Shown here: piece after piece, positions 10,274 to 21,871 of the stretch
Layout: the number at the start of each line of letters is the position of its first letter
How positions within the stretch are numbered: the stretch's first letter is position 1
NCBI GenBank assembly: GCA_039720395.1
Contig: CM077831.1
Location: forward strand, 7,862,333 to 7,926,332
Length of the DNA stretch: 64,000 bases
Origin: Liquidambar formosana
Lineage: Eukaryota > Streptophyta > Magnoliopsida > Saxifragales > Altingiaceae
Direction: 5' to 3'
Made by a program: the position numbers and the translations under genes
The notes under the pieces: model-generated
Databases searched by the model: none
Seen by the model: only the letters and a program-made list of their open reading frames with translations
Told to the model about the DNA's origin: nothing

Positions 10274-10998
10274 GTCTGACTGGTTGGTAGAATCAATCTT
10301 CACTAAGCGCCCTTGCTGGTCGCGGATCCAAGCCAGTACGTCTTCTCACTCCTCTAAGAAAGGGAACAATCAGTCTCTCATCCTAAGGGTATGTCCTAGG
10401 CTTCCATATTTGTCCCAATGACTTCACGCCATATATACTCAATTAGTCCCTTTTAATCCAATCACCTTTGCAAGGGTCATGGGCGAAAGGTACGTATTAA
10501 GGATATAGGGTGCAAAGGTCCTCTATTAATTTTTCCGTTAAGCACATCACAAACACGGTCATGATATCATTACAAACAATGTGGGTGCATAAGGGTGAAA
10601 CCATAGTGTCCTGCAAGTCTGTCTATATGGACTAATGATAGGGTAGGCTGGGGTCCTTCACTTGCTTGAGCAATCTTTATACCTAACCACATGTGGCATC
10701 AGGAACGCCGCGTGGGTCCAGCAGTACGTGATTAACTCATTTGATATACCCAAGGGCAAGCCCAAGGGTACTTGGCAAGAGAGGTTGAGAGCTTTCGCCC
10801 CAACTCATGGAATCAGGAAAACCAAGGTTGAGGCTAGGCCCGTCAGTGGCAAGGGACATCGATCCTAACATGCAAGAGTTTGCGCACACAATGCAATAAA
10901 TGAAAGCACACAATCAAGCGAATGCAATGTGATTGATTTTAATTAAACAAAAGAAATTAACTTAGCCCAATCAAATTGTATAGAGTCTAGCCCACTAT
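10274..10998 (-). other. leader between PBS and gag of the Tat element
   Basis: About 725 bp of mixed sequence with no supported ORF. It is the untranslated 5' region of the element's genomic RNA, where packaging signals would be expected. I saw no convincing repeat or hairpin by eye. Confidence 0.5.
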
Positions 10999-11016
10999 TC
11001 CCCAGTGGAGTCGCCA
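10999..11016 (-). other. primer-binding site, tRNA-Arg type
   Basis: On the minus strand this reads TGGCGACTCCACTGGGGA. Its complement ends in CCA and matches the acceptor/T-arm of plant tRNA-Arg. A 4-bp spacer (11017-11020) separates it from the LTR end, whose minus-strand terminus is CCACA. Confidence 0.88.
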
Positions 11017-11528
11017 AGTCTGTGGACCCCAGAAATGGTTAAGGCCCACAAGAGGGTTTAAAAGTCGCCAATCTGTGGACCCAGGAAAAGAGGGCCCACG
11101 AATGGGTTTTAGGTTTGAAAAAGGAAAAGGAGTCGCCACCTTATTTTTTAAAGGAAATAAGGAAAACCCTTAAAAACAGTTTTGTTTTAGGAAAACAAAA
11201 GATTGACTCCATATTTAAAAATGGAAAGGCAAATGATCTTTTGGAAACCAGAGAATTCAGGGATTCGGAGGCTAAGTTACGATATGGGAAGGTTCTAGGC
11301 AAAGCCTATAGGCACCCATATCGCCCTAAACGGTCTCTTAATTTAATTAGGCTAAATCAAAGTCTTAATCACACACAAATCAACAGTTATCATCACAAGA
11401 CAGCATGCATATCATTCATTCATTCATCCATATAATCATGTAAATCAAAGAAAAAAACAGAAAAAAAGAAGGAGGGGGAGAAAACCTAGGATACTTAGTA
11501 TCCTAGGGCGGACTTGAACATCACGAAG

Positions 11529-11580
11529 AGCGCCTACGTACCATGTATGGAAATACATGGATCAAAGTCCACGTAGTTCG
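11529..11580 (-). promoter_or_regulatory. conserved GAACTACG / hairpin / TACGTAGGC module in the LTR
   Basis: An 8-bp perfect hairpin (CCATGTAT, loop GGAA, ATACATGG) sits between GAACTACG and TACGTAGGCGC on the minus strand. Equivalent modules are at 16223-16270, 25397-25445 and 41146-41200 in the other LTRs. A variant stands beyond pol at 3523-3652. It lies in the transcribed part of the LTR, so a role in RNA 3'-end formation or structure is plausible but unproven. Confidence 0.65.
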
Positions 11581-12369
11581 AAAGGGAATAGGGTTATAAC
11601 CTAATCAAGGCCTATGGTAAACCCTAAATTTCCTTTCATATGAAATATGGTAAGTTTCCAAAAAACAAATGATTCTTCAAAAGATTTTTGGTAAATATGG
11701 AATTTGATAAAAGATGGAAACTTTGATTTAAAAGGTATTCTTTATTGAAAGGAAACTATAGAATCTACCATACCCCTCTATTAGGAAACAACCCTAGGGG
11801 GGGAGAAAGGGAAAGTTTCAAAGAAAGGAAAGAAGGGTGAATTGGGGCACCCTCACACCCTACTTACCTTTAGCAAAAGCAACCTGTCAAAATAACCACC
11901 CTATTGCATAGGGTAATTTGCAAGATTTCATCTCGCAATAGCCAAAAGAACCACCCCACATTGGTGGGGTAGTTGCACCTGTTGTACCTGTCAAAGCACC
12001 TGCAATTTCCATGCAAAACATACCAAAAATGCCAACCAAACAAGCTAGATGCCAAATCAAGCCATTATCATGCCCAAACATAGGCTAACACGTGCTCAAA
12101 ATATCATATCAAGAACAAATAACAGATCTGGACAGAATTGAAATAAGGCTTAAAATCAACCACAAGTCATGCAACAACATGAATCATAAGCTAACTAAAA
12201 CCCTAATTCAACCCTACATGCAATGACATGCAAAAAACCCTAAAATCAACTACTATGAATGCAGAAAAATGTCATAGTTATCAAATATGCAGCACATATA
12301 TGTCAACTATGAAGAAAACACAAGAAAAAACCCTAAGCTATCATGCTATATGCTACTTTCCTAATACAA

Positions 12370-13080
12370 GGATGAATGAAACCCTAGAATCGCAATTATG
12401 CTCAAAATCACATAAAATAACTCTAAATCATGCAAAGCCCATCATAGACATCATGCTAATCATGCATATTAATCAATAGAAGCATCAACACATGATAAAA
12501 ACACAAGCTTGCACATGAAATATAGCTATTCTAAACATAAACTCACTTTCAGCACTAAGGAAACCCTAGAATCCCAAACATGCAGTAAATCACAGGGAAC
12601 ATCATCCTAGCATATTAAACAGCCCATAAATATTATCCTAATCATGCATACATTCCAATGGAAGCAACAAAACACAATAAAAACATAAGCTCTAATATAC
12701 CAAAGAGTTATTTCATGCAGAAAACCATTTTAAGCACCTAGGAAACCCTAAAGTCCCAAACATGCAGTAAATCACATGGAATAACATCCTAGCATACTAA
12801 ACAGCCCACAAATGTTATACTAATCATGCATACTAACTAATAGAAATAGCAAAACACAACAAAAACACAAACTTTAATATGCAAAAGAGTTATTTCATGC
12901 AGAAAACCGTTTTAAGCACCTAAGAAACCCTAAAGTCCCAAACATGCAGTAAATCACATGGAATAACATCCTAGCATACTAAACAGCCCACAAATATGAT
13001 CCTAAACATGCATGGAAGCAACAAGACATGATAAAAACACAAGCTCTAATATGCAATCATCCTATTCTATGCAAAAACCC
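12370..13080. repeat. ~182-bp tandem repeats inside the LTR
   Basis: The marker TGCAGTAAATCAC recurs at about 12581, 12763 and 12945 (period 182), with a more divergent unit before it. The solo LTR has one unit fewer (markers at 42368 and 42550). The opposite-facing LTR also has two clear markers (about 14869 and 15051). The number therefore varies between LTRs of the family. Confidence 0.85.
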
Positions 13081-13541
13081 TAACTTTAAAAGAGAGAAGA
13101 GGAGGAAGGGGGGGAATACCTATGGTGAAGTATCCTTTTGCTGCTGTAGGGTGTCCTCCTTCTCTTGTGTACTGCTGGGAGTTCCTTCCTTCAAGCCTTC
13201 AAGCAATGCTCCAGCCCTCCTCCAAGCTTACTCTCACACTCTCTCACTCAAAGTATAGGTTAAACTACCCTAAGGATGGCTGCCATAGCCTCCAAGTCTC
13301 ACACAAAGTGCCTCCAAAGTGTCCCCCTTTGCTGAAGTATAAGGGGGTATTTATAGGGATTGAGGGAAAACCCTCAATGGTTGGGATTAAAACCCTAGGG
13401 ATTGATCCAAGGGCTCTTAGAGGTTACCTTGGGGCTCAAGTAGGTCAAAAAGGCTGAAATTAGGGTTAAATGGCGGCCAAAGGCGAGCAAATCCGAGAAA
13501 ATAGGATGGGAGCCGCGTCAAGGCTCAAAATAGGAAAGTGG

Positions 13542-13621
13542 CTCGGGTGACCACCTGGGGCTGGGCGGCTAGCAGCCTAGGCCCAGGCGGCTAGCCGCCC
13601 AGGCCTGGGTGGTCACCCGAG
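13542..13621. repeat. 80-bp palindrome in the LTR U3
   Basis: Same unit as at 1855-1934, with two substitutions. It lies about 190 bp upstream (minus-strand sense) of the LTR TATA box at 13348-13355. Confidence 0.95.
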
Positions 13622-14328
13622 GCCATGTCAGCTTCAGCCCATTTTTGACCCTTTCAGCTTCCAAATGTGTTTCAGGGCCCAAATCAACTCCAATTTTGAC
13701 GAAACGAAAGCCAAAACGACCGTGTTTCGAAGGGGAATGTAATTTGAGTCACTTGAGGGCAAGAAACCCTAGCCATGGCTGCATGGTTGGGTCCTACAAA
13801 GGTGGTTAACCGCTATGCCTCACCATCGCTTAGCTTAGGTATGCACATAGGGTCGCACCGAATGCTTTCCAATTCGAAATTCAACCTCCCTAAACACATT
13901 TGGGGATGAAATTAAGACCAATCAAGGTCAAATGAGTAGTCATAGAGTGAAAATCATGAACCAATTCGAACTAACCCGAAGTAGGTCTCTTAGCCAACTT
14001 GAGCCTTGCTGAGCCATTCTAATCCCGAACCTTCAATTCATCGAATTGAACCCACAAATACCTCAAATACAACCATATGAACTCCAATTGGCAACTTGGA
14101 GATCATTTCAAGGTCAAATGGAAAGTTTGTGATCAAAAAGACAATTATGCCCCTCAAGTCACAAAAGTTCTTATTAACCCTCAAGATCAACTCCAAATCG
14201 AACCAAAATTCATACACACCATCCTTAGGACCCTAGAAACTCAATGCAAAAGACTAGACTCAAAAAGGAAACAAAAAGACACATGCAATGACAAACCCTA
14301 GCTAAGGTGACAAAAATGGGGTGTGACA

Positions 14329-16730
14329 CCAGCCGCCATTTAACCCTAATTTCAACCCTATTTGACCTACTTGAGCCCCAAGGGAACCTCTAAGAGCCCT
14401 TGGATCAATCCCTAGGGTTTTAATCCCAACCATTGAGGGTTTCCCCTCAATCCTTATAAATACCCCCTTATACTCCAGCAATAGGGGAGGCAATTTCTGA
14501 AGTGAGAGGCATATTGGATGCTATGGCAGCCATCCTTAGGGTAGTTTAACCTAAACTTTGAGTGAGAGAGTGTGAGAGAAAGCTTGAAGGAGGGCTGGAG
14601 TTTGGCTTGAAGGCTTGAAGGAAGGAATTCCCAGCAGTGCATAAGAGGAAGGAGGACTCTCTACAGCAGCAAGAAGATACTTCACCATAGGTATACCCCC
14701 CTTCCTCCTCTTCTCTCTTTTCAAGTTAGGGTTTTGCATAGAATAAGATGATTGCATATCAAAGCTTGTGTTTTTATCATGTCTCATTGCTTCCATTGGT
14801 ATGTATGCATGATTAGAATAATGTTTATGGGCTGTTTAGTATGCTAGGATGTTACTCCATGTGATTTACTGCATGTTTGGGATTCTAGGGTTTCCTTAGT
14901 GCTGAAATTGGTTTTCTACATGAAATAACTCTTTTGCATATTAAAGCTTGTGTTTTTATCATGTCTTGTTGCTTCCATTGGTATGTATGCATGATTAGGA
15001 GGATGTTTATGGGCTGTTTAGTATGCTAGGATGCTGTTCCATGTGATTTACTGCATGTTTGGGATTCTAGGGTTTCTCTTGTGCTGAAATTAGGTTTTTA
15101 CTTAGAATAGCTATATTTCATGTGCAAGCTTGTGTTTTTATCATGTGTTGATGCTTCTATTGATTAATATGCATGATTAGAATGATGTCCATGATGAGTT
15201 TTGCATGATTTAGAGTTATTTTATGTGATTTTGAGCACAATTGTGATTCTAGGGTTTCATTCATCCTTGTATTAGGAAAGTTGCATATAGCATGATAGTT
15301 TAGGGTTTTTCTTTATTTTTTCTTCATAGTTGATATATATGTGCTACATATTTGATAACTATGATATTTTTGAGCATTCACATAGTTGATTTTAGGGTTT
15401 TTATGCATGTCATGGTTCTAGGTTCAAATTAGGGTTTATGATTGTTCACTGTTTATGTTGTTTGCATGCTTAGTGGATGAATATAGGCTTTAATTCAATT
15501 CTGTCCAGATTTATTTATTTCCCTAAAAATGATATTTTTGTATTCATAGTAGTGGATTTTAGGGTTTATTGCATGTCATTGCATATAGGATTGAATTAGG
15601 GTTTTTATTGGTTCATGATTGGTGTTCTTTGCATGACTTATGAGTGATTTTAGACCTTATTTCAATTCTGTCCAGATTTGTCCATTGTTCTTATTGCCAT
15701 ATTTTGAGCATGTGTTAGCCTATGTTTAAGCATGATAATTGCTTGATTGGAACCTAGCTAGGTTGTTGGTATTTTTGGTGTTATTTGCATGCAAATTGTA
15801 GGTGCTTGACAGGTACAACAGGTGCAACTACCCCACCAATGTGGGGTGGTTATTTTGGCTATTGCAAGATGAAATCTTGCAAATAAGATAATTACCTTAT
15901 GCAATAGGGTGGTTATTTTGACAGGTTGCTTTTGCTTAAAGGTAAGTAGGGTATAAGGGTGCCCCAATTCACCCTTCTTTCCTTTCCTTGAAACTTTCCC
16001 TTTCTCCCCCCTAGGGTTGTTTCCTAATAGAGGGGTATGGTAGATTCTATAGTATCCTTTCATAAAATTGCCTTTTAAATCAAAGTTTCCATCTTTATCA
16101 AATGCCATATTTACTAAAGATCTTTTGAGAATCATTTATTTTGGAAACTTACCATGTTTTACTTGAAAGGAAACTTAGGGTTTACCATAGGCCTTGATTA
16201 GGTTATAACCCTATTCTCTTTCGCACTACGTGGACTTTGATCCATGTATTTCCATACATGGTACGTAGGCACTCTTCGTGAGGTTCAAGTCCGCCCTAGG
16301 ATACTAAGTATCCTAGGTTTTCTTTTCCCTCTTTCTCTTTTTCTGTTTTTTACTTGAATATATGGATGAATGAATGAATGATATGCATGCTGTCTTGTGA
16401 TGATAATTGTTGATTTGTGTGTGATTAAGACTTTGATTTAGCCCAATTAAATTAAGAGACCGTTTAGGGCGATATGGGTGCCTATAGGCTTTGCCTAGAA
16501 CCTTCCCATATCGTAACTTAGCCTCCGAATCCCTGATTTCTTTAGTTTCCAAAAGATCATTTGCCTTACCATTTTTAAATATGGAGTCAATCTTTTGTTT
16601 TCCTAAAACAAAACCGTTTTTTAGGGTTTTCCTTGTTTCCTTTAAAAAATAAGGTGGCGACTCCCTTTTTCTTTTCTAAACCCTATTCTTCTTTCCAATC
16701 CCTTGTGGGGCCCAATTTCCGGGGTCCACA
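14329..16730 (+). repeat. truncated LTR of the same Tat family, opposite orientation
   Basis: This plus-oriented LTR lacks about its first 850 bp and ends GGGGTCCACA at 16730. It has a TATA box at 14455-14462, two clear ~182-bp repeat markers and the hairpin module at 16223-16270. It lacks the 3'-end duplication seen in the 11021 and 40655 LTRs. It interrupts the pol of copia copy 3; CCTAC at 16731-16735 would be its target duplication. The missing part is probably left of the window, separated by the Tat element that inserted into it. Confidence 0.82.
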
Positions 16731-18243
16731 CCTACATTTAAGTTATCTTGATTTCCAATTTGGTTGCATTATACGTCTCTACATATGTAGTGCAACCCCA
16801 TACCTTAACATTCTTTAAGGCTTAGTGCTTCCCTTTCCATATCTCATATGAGTTCTAAGGGATAGCCTTTGGTTTGAACTCTATTTCACAGGTACGTGGC
16901 AATTTCTAGAGCATATCCTAACAAGGATAATATTAGGTCGTTGTAACTTATCATGGACCTAACCATATCCAATAAGGTTCTATTCCTCTTTTCTAACACA
17001 CCATTAAGTTATGGTGTTCCAAGAGGTGTCCATTGTGATTGAATGCCCGTTTGAACAAGTTGATCTGAAAATTGACCGGTTAAATATTTGCCTCCTTGAT
17101 CCAATCGAAGAGCTTTAATACTTTTACCGGTTTGTTTCTCTACTTCATATCTGAATTCTTTGAACCTTTCAAATATTTCAGACTTGTACTTCATTAAGTA
17201 TACACACCCAAACCTAGAATGAATCATTGGTAAAGGTTGTAAAGTAAGAGAAACTTCTATATACATCACTATGTATATCTTGTTCTCTTAGGGTTATTAG
17301 CATTCAATTTAGATCTATCATGCTCCATTGCAATTCATATTTGCAATAAATTTTAGAAAATAAAGGTCATCCACATAAACTCCAGAAGTAATGAACTCTT
17401 CATTTAATAGAAAACATTTATTCAATCAAACTAAAATCTTGTTTAGATAAAACTGAAATAAAATTAATGTTTCTAATAACTTCTGGAACGTAAAGATAGC
17501 TAACTATTATTTCTAAACTACTCCATTAGGTAGAGTCAAGCAATAAGCCCCACAGCTAATGCAGCAACGTTTGCTCCATTCCCCACTTGTAGGGTTGATC
17601 CGCCTTTACTCTGCCTTCTGCTTCCCACTAGATTCTGCACGGAATTCAAAATTCACATCAGAATTAAGTACCCAAGTGGAAGCAGAACTAACGTTTAGTT
17701 TAGAGCATGATCCATACCTTCCAAAGGTTGGTTCTTTAGAGTATCTAGATACTCCCGGCAGTTACGTTTCCAGTGCCCATCCTTGCCGCGGTGAAAACAG
17801 GTTCCTTTGGCTTTGTTGTTACCTTTCTTCTTCCTCTGGGTACTCTTACCCTTGCCTATACCCTTGCCCTTGGGCTTAAGCTTAGACTTGGAAGTAGCAG
17901 CTTCATTAAATTCAAGCAAGAATTCTTTCCCATACAACTCTTGTATGTTGATAAAAATCTCGTAAGCACTTCCCATGGACTCGTGTTGCTTCTTAAGATC
18001 GAGACTCATAAATACCATCATATAGCACCTTGCCATGAGATCGTCGTCCATGCGCTTATGGTAAGCGTCTTTCTCTTGCTGAGTTGTAGCCTCAGCAGGA
18101 GCAATGGGAAGTGGATTATGAAGTGCATAGGTAAGTTTCTTGGAATCCAAAACAATTTTTAGATTCCTAAGCCAATCAAGACAATTTGGTCCAGTCAAAC
18201 GGTTGATGTCCAATATTTTGGATAACGGGTTAATGTGAGCCAT
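16731..18243 (-). pseudogene. copia gag-pol remnant of copy 3
   Basis: Gag starts at ATG 18243 (MAHINPLSKILD) and keeps the knuckle region, in which the second zinc cysteine is replaced ([14 protein letters not shown], where copy 1 has [14 protein letters not shown]). The frame stops at 17695 near the start of protease. A degenerate protease stretch follows, then integrase core pieces (17009-17269, [14 protein letters not shown]) with stops. Against copy 1 there is an internal gag deletion after [10 protein letters not shown], shared with copy 1, and a ~200-bp loss of the integrase zinc region, shared with copy 2. It cannot encode working enzymes. Confidence 0.85.
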
Positions 18244-21200
18244 TTCTATGAACTACATATAAAAATTAAATAGAGAATTAGTTTCATTTTTAATCCATAA
18301 TGATCGGGTCTTCAATCATATGGTACCTCCCACTATTTTATCAAATTCCATACACCCTCTAATGGAATTCGGGAAGCTTATTCCTAATGGGGATTAGGGT
18401 CCCACTGTGACCTAAAAGCCTCACATTATAGTTTCTTGACTTCTAACCCACAATAAGAAGACAACTCCTTGTCTATTGCTTCATAAGCAAGTTCCAATCA
18501 TTTTGCCTCTAGGGTACATACTCCTCACATTATAGTTTCTTGGAATACTTCCCTAGTTAAGTTAAACCCATCATTCACACAGGTATGTTTCGCCAAATAT
18601 ATACCTCACATTATAGTTTCTTGGTATATACCAGTTTAGGCACCCCATGATATCTACATATGTGATAGTTTCAAGTAATGTCTTTAATATAGGTAGCTCC
18701 TACATGTCTGCAGCCAGGTACCCACATTAAGGGACGTTAGATGATCCTATAATGATAGAAGGCAATGAAGAATCCATTCCCTAATGTATTCTCCATTTCC
18801 AACTTAATATTAAAAGAAAGGGGTTTTAAGGGTCTCATCAAATTAACTAATCTAACATATATCTCATGCATTTAAATAAGAAATATATAACAACATTATA
18901 TATATGTAATCCACTTATCGATATTAGTCCCTATAAGGTGACATATAACGATCTTTGGATTTGGAGCTATCTCTATTAATCTCATTAAAAAGCTCCCACT
19001 ATGATGATTATGGACTTTAAGAAGATTCAATCCAAGCCAATGAATTGAATCTAAGGTCTAAGGTGGGTGTAGGTGATCGTAAAGCATTCATTCGAAACAT
19101 AGCATGCTCTCTTGAAAGTCTTCTCCAAGCTTTCAAGCCCTTCAATCTCCTCCATTAGCTTCATGGTCTCCATCATAGGCTTGTTGGGCTCCACCATGCT
19201 CCTTTAGGTCCACCATGCTCCTTAGTGCGCTCTCGATTACATAACATTTACATAATTTAAAGAAAGGGATACATAAGGGGAATATGGGGTACATAAGAGA
19301 ATGATAGAGAGAGAGAAGAAGGTGGCATGCAAGCCCCAAATAAATAATACATCACCAAAAATTGACAACTCTTGAAAAATTATACAACCCATTCATAAGA
19401 CGGCCAATCACAATTGGTTTAAGGGTATAGTCCATAATCATCATCCATCCATAACCATACAATCATATTGCATAATAAAGGAAATAACTATAAGCAATAA
19501 ACATATGGGCATTCATGGTAACTCTATTGATTGGTATTCATTAATCTTATTAATGTGTCCTAATCTTATTAGGAGATGCATAAGTTCCAGAATTAATAAA
19601 GTCTTAACATTTAAGACATTTAATTTCAATTAATCAAATTAATTGAAACATATTAAAGTTCCCTAATTAAACTCTAATATCAAATATTAGGGTCTCTTTA
19701 ATTAAACAAAACAATTTCATTTAATTAAAAAATTCCAGATTTTAATTTAATCCTAAATTGTGTTTTAAACCATTTAAAACATTATAAAATTAATCACCAT
19801 TAATTAAATAATCAATTTCAGAATTAAATAAAATCATTTTATTAATTAATTAGTGCATTAGGGTTTACTAAAACCCTAAACTCTAAGTGCATTAACTCTA
19901 AACCCTAAATGTAACCCTAATGCATTAAATGCCTTATGATTGGTCAATTAATGATCAATCATTTAAACCCTAGGTTTATGTGGTATTAATGATTAGGATT
20001 AGGGTTTAATTAATGCCACCTAGGATATTAATTACTCCTAATTAATATGCACTAATTAGGGTTTCTAAAACCCTAAACCTTAAACCTATTAAATGCCAAT
20101 GATTAATTACTAAACCATTAATGATCATGATTGGTCATTAATGACCAATCATTTAACCCTAGGTTAGACACATTAATTACTAGGTTTAGTTATTAATTAA
20201 TGCATTAATAGAATTAGTGTTTAATTAATACAAATTATGGTTTCCTAAACCCTAAACCCTAGACATCATAAATGCAATTAATAATACCCTAATGATTAAT
20301 AACTATGATTGGTCAATTAATGACCAATCATTAAACACTTTAATTAAGGTAATTAATAGCCTAATTAGGGTTTTAATTAATGCAATTAATGAATTAGGGT
20401 TTTGTCATTAATGGGAATTAGGGTTTCATAAGAAACCCTAAGGCTGCCGCCACCTATAGTGGGCTGTCATGGCTAGGCCACAGCTTAGCCACAGCTTAGG
20501 CCATGGCTTAGCCACAGCCAGGCCAGGGGGCTGCCATGGCTAGGCAAGGCTGCCATGTCCACCATCAAGCATGGGGAATTATGGCCTTCCTTGGGACACG
20601 TGCTAGGGTGTGGGCCAAGCCCATTGGACACGTGTGGAGTGGCCAATAGGGCTGTCTTCTTCAAAGATCATTAGGGTTTCAAGAACCCTTGCTGGCACCA
20701 CCATGGGAGGACCTCCAAGGTCACAAAAGTTTCTAAAACTTAATCAATTCGACTCCACCAACAAAACCAGATTTTGTATCATGTCCCTACATGAATTACT
20801 AAGCTAATTGAAGTGGTTTGGATGATCAAATCATCCCCAATTGTTCTAAACAATTTAAGAACAGTAGGCTGTCTAGAATTTGACAGCATACTGTCCCTGA
20901 TCACAAATTGATTTAAAACCCAACAAGATGGTTAATTCAGGCTACCAAATTATTTTTCCTAGTATCCTACATGTCTTAGGAAACTAATAAAATTGGTTTC
21001 ATGCAATTTGGAGTTCTCTAGCTCAAGATATGAACAAAACTCCATTGATGACTTTCTGCAGAAAAACAGCCTGCTGTGTTCTTCCAAGAAATCAAACTTT
21101 TTGATTCTTATATGCATCAAGACTCTTATAAAACTTAAAGAAAATCATACATACATTATGTATAATCATCCTATAAATAATATACATCAATTTTACAGAA

Positions 21201-21857
21201 GTATCTGATCATAACAGTAGCAAGAACCCTAGGGTTCTAAAACCCAGATTCGAACATGGTGGTCTTCTCCTTCTTCCTTCTGTTCTAGAATCATAATCCA
21301 ATTATGATGCATCTGAATGCTTGGGAACCCTTTCCTACCATGTCTAGAACATAACCCAAGTGGTGGCAACCATTGCCATGCTTTTGATCTCCATCAAAAA
21401 CTCACAATTGTGGCTGTTACATCATTCCCGAGCAAAACTGTCTTCCCTGACAGCCTGCAGTAAATAATTCATAACTTTCACTAAAAAACACGGATTGATG
21501 AACCGTTTGTTGGGTTGTAAAGCTGATTCGAAGAGCTTTCTAACCATATATGGCTCAAAAATTTTGGAGAAGAACTCTGATTTCGGCATGCAAAACAAGA
21601 TGATGATTTTTCTTGACTATCATAAAAACTGTTCATCATCTTCTCCAAACTCAATCCCCATTCAACTTTTGAATAACCAGCAGCCCTAAAACTATTTTAG
21701 AAGAGGAGTAGAAGGAGAATTAACCTAGGGTTCATTAACCCTAGGTTAGGCCATGAGAGGGAAACCATTCTAATGCATGAACATAAATTCCAGATTTATT
21801 AACCAATCAATTTACCATGAATTACAGCCCATATGCGGTTTGTATTAGGCATAACCT
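18244..21857 (-). other. leader of copia copy 3 (no gene)
   Basis: A long AT-rich untranslated leader homologous to 28831-31842. It holds three stem-loops with the loop AAGAAACTATAATGTGA on the minus strand (around 18420-18450, 18529-18550 and 18602-18622). It also has three CCAAT-type palindromes (19936-19962, 20127-20152 and 20305-20331) and a GC-richer run of short repeats at 20440-20560. I saw no ORF worth calling. Confidence 0.75.
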
Positions 21858-21871
21858 GGCTCTGAAACCAC

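Larger units (their letters stand above)
1..14328 (-). mobile_element. Tat/Ogre-type Ty3/gypsy retrotransposon, 3' end outside window
   Basis: On the minus strand the order is 5' LTR (11021-14328), tRNA-Arg PBS, leader, gag-protease, a short intron, and pol with RT, RNase H, a second RNase H and integrase. Two antisense genes follow beyond pol. The extra RNase H after the native one, the intron between protease and RT, antisense genes downstream of pol and LTRs over 3 kb are known marks of the Tat/Ogre group. No LTR end is visible in 1-3705, so the 3' LTR must lie left of the window and the element exceeds 17 kb if uninterrupted. It appears inserted into the U3 of an opposite-facing relative (14329-16730). 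CCAGC at 14329-14333 is the expected right-hand target duplication; its partner is not visible. Sense ORFs are open, so the copy is fairly young. Confidence 0.85.
11021..14328 (-). repeat. 5' LTR of the Tat element (3308 bp)
   Basis: On the minus strand it starts TGTCACACCCC at 14328 and ends GGTCCACA at 11021, just before the PBS. A minus-strand TATA box (TATAAATA) lies at 13348-13355, giving a U3 of about 1 kb. U3 carries the 80-bp palindrome at 13542-13621. Downstream lie ~182-bp tandem repeats (12370-13080), a conserved hairpin module (11529-11580) and a duplicated 3' end that includes a PBS-like piece (11063-11070). The solo LTR at 40655-43938 is a close relative with the same ends. Confidence 0.92.

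Noticed and set aside
13122..13457. 111-aa plus-strand ORF, with similar ORFs at 14454-14796 (minus) and 42769-43089 (plus)
   Set aside because: They recur only because the LTRs are homologous. They lie around the LTR promoter and have no domain or start context of a gene.
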